Below, in pieces: positions 61,163 through 64,000 of a stretch of 64,000 bases of DNA (the stretch's first letter is position 1; every line of letters begins with the position of its first letter). Under the pieces are notes generated by a model. It was given only the letters and a program-made list of their open reading frames with translations. It was not told the DNA's origin and made no database searches. The position numbers and the translations under genes were made by a program. Source of the DNA: Arthrobacter ramosus (GTDB lineage Bacteria; Actinomycetota; Actinomycetes; Actinomycetales; Micrococcaceae); assembly GCF_039535095.1 (NCBI RefSeq), contig NZ_BAAAWN010000001.1, positions 1,302,001-1,366,000 of the forward strand. The letters are read 5' to 3'.

Positions 61163-62587
61163 TCAGTCGGTGCTGCAGGGAGCGGCGCCCGCGGTCCCGG
61201 GAGTGTTGGGAGCCCACTCCGGGTAGCTTCGGTGGTCGTTCGCCGGGACCCACCGGCCGGCATCCACCACGTAGTCCCAGCCGAGGCCATTGCTCTTGAG
61301 CGCTTGGATGCCCGCGATGAGCCGGGTGGCGTCTTCCAAGCGCGAGCCCACGCCGAAACTGGCTCGAAGGGATCCGGAGGGAAGGCCGAGGCGCTTGAGC
61401 AGCGGGTGGGCGCAAAAGCGTCCGTCGCGCAGGCCAATGCCGTGCTCGGCCGCAAGGTAGGCAGCCACCAGTCCGGCGTCGTAGCCCTGGAGCGAGAAGT
61501 TCACGACGCCGATGGTGTCCTGGGGATCGGTGTCGCTGAAGATCTGGTGCACGGTCACGCCGTCGATCTCCTTGAGGCCCTCGACCAGATGCGAGCGGAT
61601 AGCGGCCTCGTGGGCGTGCCATTCATCGTGGTCGAGGCTGGCAATCACTTGTGTGGCCCGTGCGAGGGTGGCAGCGCCGAGCACGTTCGGGGAGCCGCCT
61701 TCGTGCCTGGCCGGTCCCGTGGCCCAGCTGACAGAGTCAAGGCGCGCCTCGCGGACGGCTCCGCCTCCGGCAAGGTGCGGTGTGCCGGCGTCGAGCCAAT
61801 CGGGGCGGCCCACCAGGACACCGGCGCCGAACGGTGCATAGAGCTTGTGCCCCGAGAAAACCAAGTAGTCGACATCCGCGGCGGCGATATCGATGCGGCG
61901 GTGCGGGGCGAGCTGGGCCGCGTCCACCACAATCCGCGCCCCGAATTCGTGGGCCAAGGCAGCGAGGTCCTTGATGGGCAGGATTTCGCCGGTCACGTTC
62001 GACGCGCCGGTGACAGCCAGGAGGCTGACGCCCCCGTGGGAGAGCGCCGTGCGGACATTGGACACGGTCTCGGACAACGTTCCCGCGGCAACGATGCTGC
62101 GGTGGGGGACGCCTTGCCACGGCAGGAGATTGGCGTGGTGCTCAATGTCCAGGTAAAGGACTTCGCCAAGGTGCCGACCGTCCTCAACCGGCAAGCAGCC
62201 GGCCAGCAGATTGAGGGAATCGGTGGTGTTGCGAGTGAAAATGACCGAATCGTCCGGCCGCCCGCCAACGAAGTCACGGACGATGTTGCGGGCGTTTTCG
62301 TAGACCGAGGTGCTGATCTGGGAGGCATAGCCTGCGCCGCGGTGGACGCTCGCGTAGTACGGCAGGATCTCGTTGAGGTACGCGGAAACCACGGTCAGGG
62401 CAGGTGCGGACGCGCCGTAGTCGAGGTTGGCGTAGCGGATGTGGCCGCCCTGGATCAAGGGTGCCTGCAACTCCGCGCCGGTGACCGCGGCCAGTGGGCG
62501 GGATGCCCGGGGGAGGGCTTCACCGCGCTGCTGTGCGGATTCGTTGTGCTGCGAAAGAGCCGGGGAAGTAAATGTCGCTGTGCTCAT
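61163..62587 (-). CDS. Aminotransferase class V-fold PLP enzyme (cysteine desulfurase-like) under SAM riboswitch
   Basis: This 474-residue PLP enzyme resembles the SufS/CsdA/isopenicillin-N epimerase group: HIRYANLDYGASAPAL near the start, FTRNTTDSLNLLAG (about 115-128), VVDAAQLAPHRRIDIAA (about 216-232) and the PLP-lysine in VDYLVFSGHKLYAPFGAGVL (about 234-253). It may release sulfur or selenium from cysteine-type substrates. A SAM-IV-type riboswitch lies between 62604 and 62737, directly ahead of the AGTGAGGTCCC site and ATG. SAM control ties this enzyme to methionine/cysteine sulfur supply. Confidence 0.88.
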   Translation of the reverse strand: MSTATFTSPALSQHNESAQQRGEALPRASRPLAAVTGAELQAPLIQGGHIRYANLDYGASAPALTVVSAYLNEILPYYASVHRGAGYASQISTSVYENARNIVRDFVGGRPDDSVIFTRNTTDSLNLLAGCLPVEDGRHLGEVLYLDIEHHANLLPWQGVPHRSIVAAGTLSETVSNVRTALSHGGVSLLAVTGASNVTGEILPIKDLAALAHEFGARIVVDAAQLAPHRRIDIAAADVDYLVFSGHKLYAPFGAGVLVGRPDWLDAGTPHLAGGGAVREARLDSVSWATGPARHEGGSPNVLGAATLARATQVIASLDHDEWHAHEAAIRSHLVEGLKEIDGVTVHQIFSDTDPQDTIGVVNFSLQGYDAGLVAAYLAAEHGIGLRDGRFCAHPLLKRLGLPSGSLRASFGVGSRLEDATRLIAGIQALKSNGLGWDYVVDAGRWVPANDHRSYPEWAPNTPGTAGAAPCSTD

Positions 62588-62603
62588 GGGACCTCACTCA
62601 AGA

Positions 62604-62737
62604 GGGACCCCTGCGTACAGGGGGTCCGCGCTTGCCGCATCCGTTCCGGACCGGCCGGGTCGTCACCCGGGGCACCCCGCCGCGATGGAGGGTTGCCGGC
62701 CAGCAAACCGGGGTTTCGCGCTGGCACTCGTGACCTG
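62604..62737 (-). ncRNA. SAM-IV-type riboswitch leader
   Basis: On the minus strand, GGTCACGAGTGCCAGCG (from 62735), AAACCCCGGTTTGCTGGCCG, GCAACCCTCCATCGCGG and GGGGTGCCCCGGGTGACGAC follow in the order and nearly the sequence of actinobacterial SAM-IV aptamers. A hairpin GGACCCC (62621-62627 complement) to GGGGTCC (62605-62611 complement) lies 3-prime, beside the ribosome site. It should lower expression of the class V PLP enzyme gene when S-adenosylmethionine is abundant. Confidence 0.85.
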
Positions 62738-62840
62738 TAAAGAGCGTAGGACACCGGCAAGGCTGGTTCCAACGTGACCCGGATTGTTAAGCGGATTATT
62801 ACACCGCCGGATAACTGTGCGTTCTGCCGAAGAAAAAGCA

Positions 62841-62868
62841 GCGGACGCCCCCAAAAAGGGGCGTCCGC
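62841..62868 (-). terminator. Intrinsic terminator after hisN
   Basis: GCGGACGCCCC and GGGGCGTCCGC form an 11-bp stem. On the minus strand it is followed by TGCTTTTTCTTC, 28 bases after the hisN stop, insulating hisN from the riboswitch gene. Confidence 0.85.
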
Positions 62869-62895
62869 CGTCGTTTGTTCAGTGAAGAGAGAGGA

Positions 62896-63708
62896 CTAGA
62901 GGAGGTCGTCGAGCTCGGGGTTGAGCCTCTTGAGGACCTCCGAGTGCAGGATCGAGTTGGTAGCGACGGCGTTTCCGCCGAAGGGACCATCCGCGCCGTC
63001 GAGGGACGTGAAGCGTCCGCCGGCTTCCGTCACGATCGGAACCAAGGCCGCCATGTCGTAGACCTGGAGTTCCGGCTCCGCGGCGATGTCCACGGCGCCC
63101 TCGGCCACGAGGCAGTAGGACCAGAAATCACCGTACGCACGGCTGCGCCAGACATCGTTCTCGAGGCCCAGGAAGCTGTCCAGCGAACCATGCTGCTTCC
63201 ACTCGGACAGCTCGGAGTAGGAAAGCGAGGCGTCTTCAAGCCGCGACACGTTGGAAACCTTCAGCCGGGTGGCTGCGGCCAGGGATCGGCCCATGTAGGC
63301 GCCCGAGCCCTTGGCCGCCCACCAACGCTTGCCGAGCGCCGGAGCGCTCACGAGCCCCACTACTACCTCGCCCTCGTCCACGAGGGCGATCAACGTAGCC
63401 CAGACGGGCACGCCGCGCACGAAGTTCTTGGTCCCGTCGATGGGATCGATGATCCAACGCCTTGAGCCGTGGCCCGTGCTGCCGAATTCTTCCCCGAGGA
63501 CGGCGTCGCGGGGGCGGGAACGGGAGAGCTGCCCGCGGATAGCTTCCTCGGCGGCTTTGTCGGCATCGGTGACGGGGCTCAGGTCGGGTTTGGTCTCGAC
63601 CTGGAGGTCCAGTGCCTTGAACCGCTCCATTGTCAGGGAATCGACGGAGTCGGCCAGGACGTGTGCCAGCCGCAGGTCGTCGTTGTAGCTCGAATCGGGT
63701 TGGGTCAT
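62896..63708 (-). CDS. hisN: Histidinol-phosphatase, inositol monophosphatase fold
   Basis: This 270-residue enzyme shows the Mg-dependent phosphatase motifs VLGEEFGS (about 71-78), [15 protein letters not shown] (about 86-100) and [16 protein letters not shown] (about 217-232; the family's WD becomes YD). Conserved position next to rsgA in Actinobacteria marks it as HisN, the last unassigned step of histidine synthesis in this phylum (histidinol phosphate to histidinol). The ATG follows GGAACC. Confidence 0.85.
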   Translation of the reverse strand: MTQPDSSYNDDLRLAHVLADSVDSLTMERFKALDLQVETKPDLSPVTDADKAAEEAIRGQLSRSRPRDAVLGEEFGSTGHGSRRWIIDPIDGTKNFVRGVPVWATLIALVDEGEVVVGLVSAPALGKRWWAAKGSGAYMGRSLAAATRLKVSNVSRLEDASLSYSELSEWKQHGSLDSFLGLENDVWRSRAYGDFWSYCLVAEGAVDIAAEPELQVYDMAALVPIVTEAGGRFTSLDGADGPFGGNAVATNSILHSEVLKRLNPELDDLL

Positions 63709-63799
63709 GGTTCCAAACTACCGTCTATTCGCCGGTGAGCCGGGGAGGTAGGACGGCAAGCGCGCAGGTAGTTGACCGTGCTGTTAATTGACCGGGCTA

Positions 63800-64000
63800 T
63801 TAATTGACAGTGCCCAGTTCCTTCGCCTCTTGGGCTTCCATGCGCGGGTCCGCGCCGAGGAGCCGGCGCAACGACGCCAAGCGGGCCGGGCCTGCCTCGC
63901 CGGCGTGGCCGTCAGCGACCCAGGAATCCAGTCCGCAGCGAACCGCGGAGGCATCGTGCTTGCAGCCTCGCTCGCACATTTCCGTTCCAGGTTCCAGATC
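63800..64000 (-). CDS. rsgA: Ribosome small-subunit GTPase RsgA, C-terminal end (cut by window edge)
   Basis: The last 66 codons of a minus-strand gene are present. The sequence includes CERGCKHDASAVRCGLDSWV and LASLRRLLG, which matches the C-terminal zinc-binding tail of actinobacterial RsgA (C-x3-C-x-H-like cluster). The stop is TAA at 63800-63802. The gene continues beyond the window. It is 91 bases upstream of hisN in the same direction. Confidence 0.7.
   Translation of the reverse strand, partial: DLEPGTEMCERGCKHDASAVRCGLDSWVADGHAGEAGPARLASLRRLLGADPRMEAQEAKELGTVN

Overview
The window is 64 kb of high-GC DNA that reads as an actinobacterial chromosome, most likely from the Arthrobacter/Micrococcaceae group. 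The evidence is GTG and TTG starts with strong Shine-Dalgarno sites, a SAM-IV-type riboswitch, a PiT/DUF47 phosphate pair, DnaE2 with its DUF6504 companion, cell-surface proteins with long C-terminal repeats, and the rsgA-hisN gene order at the right edge. No integrase, transposase, tRNA, rRNA or CRISPR array was found.

Left part (1-10.9 kb). It starts with a degenerate opine-dehydrogenase-like protein and a trypsin-like protease. A minus-strand operon follows: an ABC sugar/glycerophosphodiester-type importer (binding protein and two permeases, no ATPase), an inositol monophosphatase and a glycerophosphodiester phosphodiesterase. I read it as a scavenging route for glycerophosphodiesters such as glycerophosphoinositol. 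A LacI-type repressor gene at 9.7-10.8 kb and the importer promoter carry the same GGGAACGTTCC operator core. Between them are a PiT phosphate transporter and its DUF47 partner.

Middle part (10.9-42.2 kb). This is a dense defence and DNA-repair island. In order it holds a SIR2 protein, a complete Gabija pair (gajB, gajA), an orphan MbcA/ParS-type antitoxin with frameshifted small genes, a DUF3841 protein behind a 29-bp dyad, an NrtR-type regulator divergent from an SPFH protein plus NAD-kinase-like protein, a RelA/SpoT-HEPN fusion, a 1487-residue nuclease-STAND-repeat protein of the Avs type, an ApeA-like HEPN protein paired with an unknown 680-residue membrane protein, an SRAP/YedK protein, an HNH nuclease, the error-prone polymerase DnaE2 with DUF6504, an OGG-like glycosylase, and a modification-dependent EVE-HNH nuclease followed by a decayed partial copy of itself. 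Frameshifted small genes and a pair of degenerate 70-bp repeats suggest turnover. The RelA/SpoT-HEPN fusion and the membrane-protein/ApeA-like pair are the least familiar systems here.

Right part (42.3-64 kb). It holds a permease/TIGR03943/propeller-like operon, a large secreted polysaccharide deacetylase with three surface repeats, and a six-gene MarR-controlled operon for CoA-dependent breakdown of an unidentified acid. Next come an HtrA-like protease without a membrane anchor, a drug-type MFS exporter, a DtxR-family regulator and a methyltransferase. A class V PLP enzyme under a SAM riboswitch, hisN and the end of rsgA close the window.
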